Source of the DNA: Paenibacillus montaniterrae
GTDB taxonomy: Bacteria > Bacillota > Bacilli > Paenibacillales > Paenibacillaceae
Assembly (NCBI RefSeq): GCF_018403185.1
Contig: NZ_BOSE01000016.1
Coordinates: forward strand, 1 to 64,000
Direction: 5' to 3'
Length of the DNA: 64,000 nt
Position 1 is the stretch's first letter; the number at the start of each line of letters is the position of its first letter. Below the pieces are notes generated by a model, which was given only the letters and a program-made list of their open reading frames with translations, did no database searches and had not been told where the DNA came from. Below are positions 54,167 to 62,098 of this stretch, in pieces. The translations under genes and the position numbers were made by a program.

Positions 54167-54535
54167 ATGATTACAAAAGCTGATAAGAACAAAGCTCGTC
54201 TGAAAAGACGTTTCCGCGTTCGTAAAAAAATCAACGGCACAGCAGCTCGTCCACGCTTGTCTGTGTTCCGTTCTTCCAAGCACATCTATGCTCAACTAAT
54301 CGATGACGTAGCTGGTGTGACAATCGTGTCCGCTTCTACTAAAGATAAAGAGCTTGCAGCTTCTATCGGCAATGGCGGCAACGTTGAATCTGCTTCTAAA
54401 GTTGGCGAATTGATTGCAAAACGTGCTGTAGCTAAAGGAGTTTCAGATGTAGTATTTGACCGTGGCGGATATCTATACCACGGAAGAATTCAAGCACTAG
54501 CGGATGCAGCTCGCGAAGCTGGCTTGAAATTCTAA
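54167..54535 (+). CDS. rplR: Ribosomal protein uL18
   Basis: 122 residues. Binds 5S rRNA with L5. A basic N-terminal tail (KADKNKARLKRRFRVRKKI) precedes the globular part RPRLSVFRSSKHIYAQLIDD. GGAAAGGAGTGTACCTGG precedes ATG 54167. Confidence 0.98.
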   Translation: MITKADKNKARLKRRFRVRKKINGTAARPRLSVFRSSKHIYAQLIDDVAGVTIVSASTKDKELAASIGNGGNVESASKVGELIAKRAVAKGVSDVVFDRGGYLYHGRIQALADAAREAGLKF

Positions 54536-54559
54536 TCATTTAATAAGGAGGTAAACGAC

Positions 54560-55057
54560 TTGCGTGTAGATCCTAATACGTTGGAACTTACTGAAAAAGT
54601 AGTTCATATTAACCGCGTTGCAAAAGTTGTTAAAGGCGGACGCCGTTTCAGCTTTAGCGCACTAGTAGTTGTCGGTGACGGAAAAGGCTACGTTGGCGCA
54701 GGGATCGGTAAAGCTGGCGAGGTACCTGATGCGATTCGCAAAGGTATCGAAGATGCTAAGAAAAACCTGATCCATGTACCACTTGTAGGAACTACTATTC
54801 CTCACCTAATTGAAGGTCGTTTCGGAGCTGGTAAAGTTCTTTTGAAGCCAGCATCTGAAGGTACAGGAGTTATCGCTGGCGGTCCAGTACGTGCAGTACT
54901 AGAGCTAGCTGGCGTTGGCGATATTTTAACGAAATCACTTGGTTCTTCCAACTCTCTAAACATGGTAAACGCGACGCTTGAAGGACTTTCTCGCCTAAAA
55001 CGCGCTGAAGATGTTGCTAAGCTTCGTGGAAAAACTGTTGAAGAGCTACTAGGTTAA
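54560..55057 (+). CDS. rpsE: Ribosomal protein uS5
   Basis: 165 residues from TTG 54560, after AAGGAGGTAAACGAC. Fidelity and mRNA-entry protein. The conserved VVKGGRRFSFSALVVVGDGKGYVGAG and GAGKVLLKPASEGTGVIAGG segments are present, including the loop altered in spectinomycin resistance, which looks wild type. Confidence 0.97.
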   Translation: MRVDPNTLELTEKVVHINRVAKVVKGGRRFSFSALVVVGDGKGYVGAGIGKAGEVPDAIRKGIEDAKKNLIHVPLVGTTIPHLIEGRFGAGKVLLKPASEGTGVIAGGPVRAVLELAGVGDILTKSLGSSNSLNMVNATLEGLSRLKRAEDVAKLRGKTVEELLG

Positions 55058-55070
55058 GGAGGGAAAATCG

Positions 55071-55250
55071 ATGGCAAAATTGCAAATCACCCTCGTTCGC
55101 AGTTTGATTGGCCGCAACGAGAAACAACGTGCAACTGTTCAGTCGCTCGGCCTTCGCAAAATTCGTCAATCGGTCGTTCTTAACGACAGCCCAGCTATTC
55201 GCGGCATGGTACACCATGTTAAGCACTTGGTTAAAGTTGAAGAAGTTTAA
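55071..55250 (+). CDS. rpmD: Ribosomal protein uL30
   Basis: 59 residues, short, so easily missed. MAKLQITLVRSLIGR, then LGLRKIRQSVVLNDSPAIRGM and the end HLVKVEEV are canonical. AAGGAGGGAAAATCG precedes ATG 55071, which lies 13 bases after the rpsE stop. Confidence 0.97.
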   Translation: MAKLQITLVRSLIGRNEKQRATVQSLGLRKIRQSVVLNDSPAIRGMVHHVKHLVKVEEV

Positions 55251-55302
55251 TCGACAGCTCGGGATAAGATTATTACGAAAACAATAAGGAGGTGCACGAA
55301 CG

Positions 55303-55743
55303 ATGAAATTGCATGAATTAGCTCCAGCTCCTGGATCCACATTTGTGAATAAGCGCAAAGGTCGTGGTATTGGTTCAGGTAATGGTAAAACAGCAGGCAA
55401 AGGTCATAAAGGTCAAAACGCTCGTTCTGGCGGCGGTGTTCGTCCTGGATTCGAGGGTGGACAAAACCCGTTGTATCGTCGCTTGCCAAAACGTGGTTTC
55501 AACAACCCGTTCCGCAAAGAATATGCGATTGTAAACATTCAAGATTTGAACAGCTTTGCTGCAGGTACAGAAATCACTCCAGAAGTTCTTCTTGAACAAG
55601 GCATTGTAAAAAATGCGCTAGCAGGAATTAAAATCTTGGGTAATGGTGAATTGAACGTAGGACTTACTGTAAAAGCGAATAAGTTCTCTCAATCTGCGGT
55701 AGAGAAAATCCAGGCTGCCGGCGGTAAAACCGAGGTGATCTAA
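55303..55743 (+). CDS. rplO: Ribosomal protein uL15
   Basis: 146 residues. Late-assembly large-subunit protein. The glycine-rich, basic N-terminal region (KRKGRGIGSGNGKTAGKGHKG) threads through rRNA. AAGGAGGTGCACGAACG precedes ATG 55303. secY starts at the base after its stop. Confidence 0.98.
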   Translation: MKLHELAPAPGSTFVNKRKGRGIGSGNGKTAGKGHKGQNARSGGGVRPGFEGGQNPLYRRLPKRGFNNPFRKEYAIVNIQDLNSFAAGTEITPEVLLEQGIVKNALAGIKILGNGELNVGLTVKANKFSQSAVEKIQAAGGKTEVI

Positions 55744-57045
55744 TTGTTTACGACCGTGTCCAATATTTGGAAAGTAACAGAACTTCGCACTAGAATTCTG
55801 TTCACTCTCTTTGTGTTATTGATTTATCGTATTGGTGCCTTTATTCCGGTACCAGGTGTAGACACTGAGCTACTAAAACAGGCGGGTTCAAATGGGGAAG
55901 ACCTGTTTGGCTTGCTTAATACGTTCTCAGGTGGAGCACTTTTCAACTTCTCCATTCTAGCGATCGGGATTACGCCTTACATTACTGCATCGATTATCGT
56001 GCAGCTATTGTCAATGGACGTTATTCCGCGTTTTGCTGAGTGGGCGAAGCAAGGTGAGGAGGGTAAGCGCAAGCTTGCTCAAATTACACGCTACGGTACT
56101 GTAATATTAGGTCTGGTACAAGGTTTCGCTACTTCGATTGGCTTCAATCGTATCTATGGCGTAGAGATTATCCACAATGCTACCTTCGTAGATTATCTTG
56201 TTATTGCGATCATCTTGACTGCAGGTACTGCATTCTTGATGTGGCTTGGCGAGCAAATCACAGAAAAAGGCATCGGTAATGGTATCTCTATTCTAATCTT
56301 TGCTGCGATTATAGCAGGTATGCCTGGTCATATTCGCACATTGTATGAAACTCAGCTTGCTGGCGATGATATCAATCTGTTCTTGAACATCGCGAAAATC
56401 ATTCTGATTGTTCTTGTCGTACTGGCAATGATCGTTGGCGTAATTTTCATTCAGCAAGGTATTCGTAAAATCCCTGTTCAATATGCGAAGCGCGTAGTTG
56501 GACGCAAAATGTACGGTGGTCAATCTACTCATATTCCGATGAAGGTTAACGGCGCAGGGGTAATCCCGGTTATCTTCGCGATCTCTCTATTGATGTTCCC
56601 AGTTACGATTGCGAACTTCTTTGCAGATAAACTATGGGCAAGATGGACGATCGACAATTTGAGCTATGACAAGCCGCTTGGCATGGTGCTCTATGTACTG
56701 TTAATTGTCGGCTTTACGTTCTTCTATACCTTTGTACAAATCAATCCTGTTCAAATGGCGGATCAAATGAAAAAGAACGGAGGCTACATTCCAGGCATTC
56801 GTCCGGGCAAGCCGACTTCCTCTTATTTGACTAAAGTATTGACAAGATTGACATTGACAGGTGCGATTTTCTTGGCGGTTATTTCAATCTTCCCTGTGCT
56901 CTTCGGATCACTTGCAGGATTAGACCGCTCCATTCAGCTAGGTGGTACTTCGTTGATTATCGTTGTCGGTGTTGCACTTGATACGATGAAACAAATTGAA
57001 GGCCAATTGATCAAACGCCATTACAAAGGGTTTATCAATAAATAA
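55744..57045 (+). CDS. secY: SecY, protein-conducting channel
   Basis: 433 residues with ten membrane helices; the core of the Sec translocon with SecE (19035). LFTLFVLLIYRIGAFIPVPGVD forms the first helix and plug region; the cytoplasmic loop ARFAEWAKQGEEGKRK-like segment and the FYTFVQINPVQMADQMKKNGGYIPGIRPG loop contact the ribosome and SecA. TTG 55744 directly follows the rplO stop, with GAGGTGATC at its upstream side. Confidence 0.97.
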   Translation: MFTTVSNIWKVTELRTRILFTLFVLLIYRIGAFIPVPGVDTELLKQAGSNGEDLFGLLNTFSGGALFNFSILAIGITPYITASIIVQLLSMDVIPRFAEWAKQGEEGKRKLAQITRYGTVILGLVQGFATSIGFNRIYGVEIIHNATFVDYLVIAIILTAGTAFLMWLGEQITEKGIGNGISILIFAAIIAGMPGHIRTLYETQLAGDDINLFLNIAKIILIVLVVLAMIVGVIFIQQGIRKIPVQYAKRVVGRKMYGGQSTHIPMKVNGAGVIPVIFAISLLMFPVTIANFFADKLWARWTIDNLSYDKPLGMVLYVLLIVGFTFFYTFVQINPVQMADQMKKNGGYIPGIRPGKPTSSYLTKVLTRLTLTGAIFLAVISIFPVLFGSLAGLDRSIQLGGTSLIIVVGVALDTMKQIEGQLIKRHYKGFINK

Positions 57046-57134
57046 CAACAGGTTCGCACAGGGGCTGCCGTGACTAGACGAACATTGCGGCGCGCCCTAA
57101 CGGACCTATTGTGCTTAAAGCGAGGAACACACTA

Positions 57135-57785
57135 ATGAATATTCTATTTATGGGTCCTCCGGGAGCAGGTAAAGGAACGCAAGCGGAGAGAATCGTTGAG
57201 GAGTTCAGCATTCCTCACATTTCTACTGGCGATGCTTTTCGCCTGGCGATGAAGCAGGGCACGCCAATTGGTCTTAAAGCGAAGGAGTATATCGATCAAG
57301 GTCTGCTCGTTCCTGATGAGATCACTAACGGGATCGTAAAGGAAAGACTGGCGCAGGACGATTGCGCAAACGGCTTTTTGCTTGACGGTTTCCCGCGCAC
57401 GATTCAGCAAGCCGAAGCGCTTGATGCAATGCTGCAAGAGCTAGGCCGCAGCATCGATCATGTTGTGAACCTGAGTGTAGATCGCGATTTACTGCTAGCT
57501 CGCCTAACAGGACGTCGCATCTGTAAAACTTGCGGCGCAACGTATCATGTATTGTTCAACCCTCCGAAAACAGAAGGAATCTGCGATAAGGATGGCGGAG
57601 AGCTGTACCAGCGCTCTGATGATTCAGAGGAGAAGGTTGGTACGCGTCTTGATGAATATACATCGAAAACGGCTCCTTTGCTATCGTTTTACGGTGATAA
57701 AGGATTGTTGCGCGAAGTCAACGGTGAACAGGATATCAATGTTGTTACTGCTGAGATCATTTCAACTTTGAGAGGTTCCTTGTAA
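57135..57785 (+). CDS. adk: Adenylate kinase
   Basis: Interconverts ATP, AMP and ADP. 216 residues. Walker A GPPGAGKGTQ at residues 7-16, the AMP site with DGFPRTIQQAEAL, and a long LID with a zinc site (CKTC, then CDKD), as in Gram-positive adenylate kinases. ATG 57135 has GCGAGGAAC upstream; the frame start at 57111 adds unrelated residues. Its stop overlaps the map start in TAATG. Confidence 0.97.
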   Translation: MNILFMGPPGAGKGTQAERIVEEFSIPHISTGDAFRLAMKQGTPIGLKAKEYIDQGLLVPDEITNGIVKERLAQDDCANGFLLDGFPRTIQQAEALDAMLQELGRSIDHVVNLSVDRDLLLARLTGRRICKTCGATYHVLFNPPKTEGICDKDGGELYQRSDDSEEKVGTRLDEYTSKTAPLLSFYGDKGLLREVNGEQDINVVTAEIISTLRGSL

Positions 57786-58543
57786 TGATCATTTGCAAAT
57801 CCGAATCGGAACTGCAATTAATGAGAGAAGCAGGGCGAATTGTTGCCGAGACGCATCAATTAATGGCTCAAGCGATTGAGCCTGGCATTACGACGGGTGA
57901 GCTCGACGCGATAGCTGAAAAGTACATTCGAAGTCAAGGTGCAATTCCATCTTTTAAAGGTTATAATGGTTTCCCATCCAGCGTCTGTGCTTCTGTCAAT
58001 GACGAGCTTGTGCATGGGTTTCCAGGTTCACGCAAGCTGAACGAGGGTGATATTATTAGTCTCGATATCGGCGCGCAGTATAGAGGTTACCACGGTGATT
58101 CAGCCTGGACGTATCCAGTCGGTGCTGTAACACCTGAGGTGGAGCGATTACTGACTGTCGGTGAGCAATCACTGTACGCTGGAATCTCACTAGTAAAGCC
58201 TGATGTCAGACTGTATACGATATCGCACGCCATCCAAGAGGTAATTGAAGCAGCTGGATTTTCTGTAGTTCGTGAATATGTCGGTCATGGAATCGGCGCT
58301 GATTTGCATGAGGAGCCGCAAATTCCGAACTATGGCATTGCCGACAGAGGCCCGCGGCTAAAGCCTGGAATGGTGCTAGCTATCGAACCTATGCTTAACA
58401 TAGGAGAACGATATGTTCGGACACTTGAAGACAATTGGACGGTAGTGACTCGGGACGGCTCATGGTGTGCTCATTTTGAACATACGGTTGCCGTAACGGA
58501 GGACGGTTTTGAGATATTGACGAAGCTGCCATCTCAAAGTTAA
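57785..58543 (+). CDS. map: Methionine aminopeptidase, type I
   Basis: Removes the initiator Met from nascent proteins. 252 residues. The metal site is complete: ISLDIGAQYRGYHGDSAWT gives two Asp, GHGIGADLHEEP gives His, and Glu residues come from AIEPM and FEHTVAVTEDGFE. Starts in a TAATG overlap with adk; this secY-adk-map order is standard. Confidence 0.97.
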   Translation: MIICKSESELQLMREAGRIVAETHQLMAQAIEPGITTGELDAIAEKYIRSQGAIPSFKGYNGFPSSVCASVNDELVHGFPGSRKLNEGDIISLDIGAQYRGYHGDSAWTYPVGAVTPEVERLLTVGEQSLYAGISLVKPDVRLYTISHAIQEVIEAAGFSVVREYVGHGIGADLHEEPQIPNYGIADRGPRLKPGMVLAIEPMLNIGERYVRTLEDNWTVVTRDGSWCAHFEHTVAVTEDGFEILTKLPSQS

Positions 58544-58557
58544 AGGAAACGATAACG

Positions 58558-58842
58558 ATGAAAGCACAAGTCGGACAATTAATCAAAATTCTTAAAGGTA
58601 AAGACGAGGAGCGTTATGCTGTTATTGTAGAAGTGCTGGATGAGCGCTTCGTGTTGATTGCAGATGGAAATAAACGCAAATTCGATACGCCAAAGAAAAA
58701 GAACGTTCTGCATCTCGAGCTGCTGCCTATCATCAGTCAAGAGGTCGCAATCAGCTTGCAGGAAACAGGCAAAGTTACTAATGCTAAGTTGCGTTTTGCT
58801 GTGCAGAAGTACGCACATGGAAAGGAGATTGAAAATGGCTAA
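58558..58842 (+). CDS. KOW-domain RNA-binding protein (L14e-like)
   Basis: 94 residues. The first part is a KOW-type beta barrel (GQLIKILKGKDEERYAVIVEVLDERFVLIADG) followed by a Lys-rich segment and a helical tail. Related small proteins occur between map and infA in other Bacilli. Role unknown; ribosome association is inferred from fold and place. AAAGGAAACGATAACG precedes ATG 58558, and it overlaps infA by 8 bases. Confidence 0.85.
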   Translation: MKAQVGQLIKILKGKDEERYAVIVEVLDERFVLIADGNKRKFDTPKKKNVLHLELLPIISQEVAISLQETGKVTNAKLRFAVQKYAHGKEIENG

Positions 58843-59050
58843 AGAAGATGTTATTGAAGTTGAAGGTACGGTTATTGAACCATTGCCAAATGCCATGTTC
58901 AAGGTTGAGCTGGAAAATGGACATCAAATTCTTGCTCATGTATCTGGCAAGCTAAGAATGCATTTTATTCGTATTCTTACGGGTGACAAAGTGGTCATTC
59001 AGTTATCGCCTTATGATTTATCAAGAGGGCGTATCACCTATCGTAAATAA
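58835..59050 (+). CDS. infA: Translation initiation factor IF-1
   Basis: 71 residues from ATG 58835 (MAKEDVIEVEGTVIEPLPNAMF), after AAAGGAGATTGAAA. OB-fold protein that blocks the A site during initiation. The frame is open much further upstream, within the KOW gene, but only this start gives the canonical protein. Confidence 0.97.
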   Translation: MAKEDVIEVEGTVIEPLPNAMFKVELENGHQILAHVSGKLRMHFIRILTGDKVVIQLSPYDLSRGRITYRK

Positions 59051-59092
59051 ACTTCATTGTTCTATTTACGAAAGATTCGGGAGGTAATCACA

Positions 59093-59206
59093 ATGAAGGT
59101 AAGACCTTCGGTTAAGCCGATTTGCGAGAAATGCAAAGTCATTCGTCGCAAAGGTAATGTTATGGTGATTTGTGAAAATCCGAGACACAAACAAAAACAA
59201 GGATAA
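59093..59206 (+). CDS. rpmJ: Ribosomal protein bL36, zinc-binding
   Basis: 37 residues, the smallest gene here. MKVRPSVKPICEKCKVIRRKG followed by VICENPRHKQKQG. Zinc ligands are C11, C14, C27 and H32. GGGAGGTAATCACA precedes ATG 59093. Usual place between infA and rpsM. Confidence 0.97.
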   Translation: MKVRPSVKPICEKCKVIRRKGNVMVICENPRHKQKQG

Positions 59207-59226
59207 AAGGAGGAGGAACATAGCCA

Positions 59227-59595
59227 ATGGCACGTATTGCTGGTGTAGACATTCCGCGTGACAAACGCGTCGTGATCTCTTTGACGTATATTTTCGGTAT
59301 CGGAAATACTACGGCTCAGAAGGTTCTTGCAACGACTGGCGTTAATCCGGACACTCGTGTTCGCGATCTAACAGAAGATGAGCTTGGTCGTATTCGTGAT
59401 GAAATCGACAAAACTGTTAAAGTGGAAGGCGACCTACGTCGTGAAATTTCACTTAACATTAAACGTCTAACTGAAATTGGTTGCTACCGCGGTCTTCGTC
59501 ACCGTCGTGGTCTTCCTGTTCGTGGTCAACGTACTAAAACAAATGCTCGTACACGTAAAGGTCCTCGTCGTACTGTAGCTAACAAGAAGAAATAA
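59227..59595 (+). CDS. rpsM: Ribosomal protein uS13
   Basis: 122 residues. Head protein that contacts the P-site tRNA and bridges to the large subunit. MARIAGVDIPRDKRVVISLTYIFGIG and the basic tail RTKTNARTRKGPRRTVANKKK are canonical. AAGGAGGAGGAACATAGCC precedes ATG 59227. Confidence 0.98.
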   Translation: MARIAGVDIPRDKRVVISLTYIFGIGNTTAQKVLATTGVNPDTRVRDLTEDELGRIRDEIDKTVKVEGDLRREISLNIKRLTEIGCYRGLRHRRGLPVRGQRTKTNARTRKGPRRTVANKKK

Positions 59596-59614
59596 GAAGG
59601 GAGGATAAACGATA

Positions 59615-60010
59615 ATGGCTAAAGCTAAAAAAGTCGTTCGTACAAAACGTCGTGATCGTAAAAATATTGATAGCGGCGTAGCGCATATCCGCTCGACATT
59701 TAACAACACAATCGTTACAATTACAGATCCGCACGGTAATGCGATTTCCTGGGCAAGTGCAGGTGGTCTAGGCTTCAAAGGATCTCGTAAGAGCACTCCT
59801 TTCGCAGCGCAAATGGCTGCTGAATCTGCTGCTAAAGCTGCAATGGAGCATGGCATGAGAACGGTTGAGGTAATGGTTAAAGGTCCTGGCGCAGGGCGTG
59901 AAGCTGCTATTCGTTCGCTTCAAGCTGCTGGTTTGGAAGTTAACTTGATCAAGGACGTTACACCAGTTCCGCATAACGGATGCCGTCCACCAAAACGTCG
60001 TCGCGTGTAA
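59615..60010 (+). CDS. rpsK: Ribosomal protein uS11
   Basis: 131 residues. Platform protein near the E site. GVAHIRSTFNNTIVTITDPHGNAISWASAG and the C-terminal DVTPVPHNGCRPPKRRRV are diagnostic. GAAGGGAGGATAAACGATA precedes ATG 59615. Confidence 0.98.
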   Translation: MAKAKKVVRTKRRDRKNIDSGVAHIRSTFNNTIVTITDPHGNAISWASAGGLGFKGSRKSTPFAAQMAAESAAKAAMEHGMRTVEVMVKGPGAGREAAIRSLQAAGLEVNLIKDVTPVPHNGCRPPKRRRV

Positions 60011-60136
60011 TTTGTAGGCTTGGTGGTATCAAATGGTAACAATCTGTGAATAATGGTTGTGAAGGTTTGGCATACTACGAGGTTTGACATAAAAACGACT
60101 TAGGTAACGGAGCGACGTTTGAAGGAGGGTACTATT

Positions 60137-61081
60137 GTGATTGAGATCGAAAAGCCGAAAATCGAAACCGTAGAATTGAACGACGGAGGCACGTACGGTA
60201 AATTCGTTGTTGAGCCGCTAGAACGCGGATACGGCACTACGCTGGGAAATTCGCTTCGTCGAATTTTGTTATCTTCTCTGCCTGGCGCGGCAGTGACATC
60301 CGTGCAAATCGACGGTGTTCTGCATGAGTTTTCTACAGTTCCAGGGGTGATCGAGGACGTAACGGAAATCATCCTGAATTTGAAAGGACTCTCGCTGAAA
60401 ATCCACTCCGATGAAGAAAAGGTATTGGAAATTGACGCTGAAGGAGAAGGTATCGTAACGGCTGGTGATATTCGTGCTGATAGTGATGTCGAGATTTTGA
60501 GCCCTGATCTTCACATTGCGACTTTAGCATCTGGTGCACGCCTGCACATGAGAATTTTCGCTAATCGCGGACGTGGCTATGTGCAAGCTGACCGGAACAA
60601 AAGCGACGATCAACCGATAGGCGTCATTCCTGTAGATTCAATCTACACGCCCATTACTCGTGTTAATTATAGCGTAGAGAATACTCGTGTAGGTCAAGTG
60701 ACGAACTATGACAAGCTAACGCTTGAGGTTTGGACTGACGGTAGTATTCGACCAGAAGAGGCAGTTAGCCTTGGAGCTAAAATATTGACAGAGCACTTGG
60801 ACTTGTTCGTTGGATTAACGGATGAAGCCAAAGATGCGGAAATTATGGTTGAGAAGGAAGAAGACAAGAAAGAAAAAGTGCTTGAGATGACAATCGAAGA
60901 GCTTGATCTTTCTGTTCGTTCATACAACTGCTTGAAGCGTGCAGGCATCAATACCGTGCAAGAGCTAATTACGAAGTCTGAAGAGGATATGATGAAGGTG
61001 CGCAACCTTGGTCGCAAATCCTTGGAGGAAGTTCAAGAGAAGCTCGAAGAGCTTGGTCTTGGTCTGCGCATGGATGAGTAG
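60137..61081 (+). CDS. rpoA: RNA polymerase alpha subunit
   Basis: 314 residues from GTG 60137 (MIEIEKPKIETVEL), after GAAGGAGGG at 60119; the frame start at 60119 lies in the binding site. N-terminal dimerisation domain (RGYGTTLGNSLRRILLSSLPGAAV), acidic linker (VEKEEDKKEKVLEM) and C-terminal DNA-binding domain with the 265-type Arg region (RSYNCLKRAGINTVQELITKSEEDMMKVRNLGRKSLEEV). Preceded by 126 bases without a clear promoter. Confidence 0.98.
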   Translation: MIEIEKPKIETVELNDGGTYGKFVVEPLERGYGTTLGNSLRRILLSSLPGAAVTSVQIDGVLHEFSTVPGVIEDVTEIILNLKGLSLKIHSDEEKVLEIDAEGEGIVTAGDIRADSDVEILSPDLHIATLASGARLHMRIFANRGRGYVQADRNKSDDQPIGVIPVDSIYTPITRVNYSVENTRVGQVTNYDKLTLEVWTDGSIRPEEAVSLGAKILTEHLDLFVGLTDEAKDAEIMVEKEEDKKEKVLEMTIEELDLSVRSYNCLKRAGINTVQELITKSEEDMMKVRNLGRKSLEEVQEKLEELGLGLRMDE

Positions 61082-61132
61082 AACTTCTCTACTTGAATCG
61101 GTGCAGAAAACAGCAAGGGAGGGGAAATCAAA

Positions 61133-61498
61133 ATGGCATACCAAAAATTAGGTCGTGACTCAAGCGCACGTAAAGCTCTTTTCCGTGATCTTGTCACTGA
61201 CTTGTTCCTATATGAGCGTATTCAAACTACAGAAGCTAAAGCGAAAGAGGTTCGTTCTATCGCTGAAAAGCTAATCACGAAAGCAAAGAAGGGTGACCTT
61301 CATGCACGTCGTCAAGTTGCTGCTTACGTACGTCGTGAAACTGTAGATGGCGAGAAAGACGCAATTCAAAAGCTTTTCTCTGAATTGGCATCTCGTTACG
61401 CAGAACGCAACGGTGGTTACACGCGTATCCTTAAGCTTGGACCTCGCCGTGGTGACGCTGCTCCTATGGTTTACTTAGAGCTAGTTGACCGTGATTAA
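61133..61498 (+). CDS. rplQ: Ribosomal protein bL17
   Basis: 121 residues. MAYQKLGRDSSARKALFRDLVTDLFLYERIQTTEAKAKEVR and LGPRRGDAAPMVYLELVD are canonical. AAGGGAGGGGAAATCAAA precedes ATG 61133. Last gene of the alpha operon; a terminator follows within 7 bases. Confidence 0.98.
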   Translation: MAYQKLGRDSSARKALFRDLVTDLFLYERIQTTEAKAKEVRSIAEKLITKAKKGDLHARRQVAAYVRRETVDGEKDAIQKLFSELASRYAERNGGYTRILKLGPRRGDAAPMVYLELVDRD

Positions 61499-61504
61499 TT
61501 GTGG

Positions 61505-61536
61505 AAGGTGGGCCTTTAACAGGACCACCTTTTTTT
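61505..61536 (+). terminator. Terminator after rplQ
   Basis: AAGGTGGGCC at 61505-61514 pairs with GGACCACCTT at 61522-61531 (one mismatch), followed by seven T. It ends the ribosomal supercluster. Confidence 0.9.
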
Positions 61537-61548
61537 ATATGGAGATAT

Positions 61549-61733
61549 GGAAGGTTTAAAAGCTGGACTTTGATGACGATGTGATGCTTCGAAGCTTAGT
61601 CGACGGCGAATATAGCATTCATCGGGAGCCTGCGGTGCTCACGTACCAAAAACCGTACGCTGCGCTCCTCATTCCCTAGCTTCATGCTATCTTCTTGGTC
61701 CTGAAAGCCCAGCTTTTAAACCCTCATTTGATA
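61549..61733. repeat. 185-bp palindromic repeat, array 2 copy A
   Basis: Same family as 11477-11846. Left arm GGTTTAAAAGCTGGACTTT (61553-61571) faces right arm AAAGCCCAGCTTTTAAACC (61704-61722), 18 of 19 paired. Inner stems are ATAGCAT (61612-61618) with ATGCTAT (61684-61690) and CGTAC (61642-61646) with GTACG (61655-61659). The next copy starts exactly 185 bases later. No gene is seen in it. Confidence 0.9.
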
Positions 61734-61931
61734 GGAAGGTTTAAAAGCTGGGCTTTGATGACGATGTGATGCTTCGAAGCTTAGTCGACGGCGAATATGA
61801 CGCGCTACCGAAAACTCCGGTGCTCACGTAGGTCTATCTACGCTGCGCTCCTCGTTTTCTAGTATCGCGCCATCTTCTTGGTCCTGAAAGCCCAGCTTCT
61901 AAACTTTCATTAGAATTGTAAGTTTAAAAGC
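61734..61931. repeat. 185-bp palindromic repeat, array 2 copy B plus remnant
   Basis: Left arm GGTTTAAAAGCTGGGCTTT (61738-61756) against AAAGCCCAGCTTCTAAACT (61887-61905). The first 60 or so bases match copy A almost exactly, but the centre differs: CGCGCTAC (61801-61808) faces GTATCGCG (61862-61869) and CGTAG (61827-61831) faces CTACG (61838-61842), so pairing is retained with other bases. A remnant left arm, AGTTTAAAAGC, follows at 61921-61931. Confidence 0.9.
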
Positions 61932-61955
61932 TTCTTGAACCACGGAGAAAAAAGC

Positions 61956-62083
61956 TCCAGCGGAGGAATAGTGCGATTGTGGAAAGCGGAGCGTGTCGCC
62001 TTTAAGTTCCGATTCTTCCTTTTCGTCCAATTCGAAGAATCGGAATTTAAACCGCGACTGAAACAACGCACTATTCCGGAGCG
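61956..62083. repeat. Nested palindromic element upstream of truA
   Basis: A second element, distinct from the 185-bp family. Outer arms GGAATAGTGCG (61965-61975) and CGCACTATTCC (62067-62077) are perfectly complementary. Inside them TTTAAGTTCCGATTCTTC (62001-62018) faces GAAGAATCGGAATTTAAA (62034-62051), 17 of 18 paired, and GCGG faces CCGC. It ends at the truA ribosome binding site. Transcribed, it would form a long hairpin. With the two 185-bp copies it accounts for nearly all of the 600 bases between rplQ and truA. Confidence 0.85.
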
Positions 62084-62098
62084 ATGAAAGGAAATGGA

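Noticed and set aside
61549..61931. CRISPR array
   Set aside because: Units are 185 bp, palindromic and without unique spacers; no cas genes are present.
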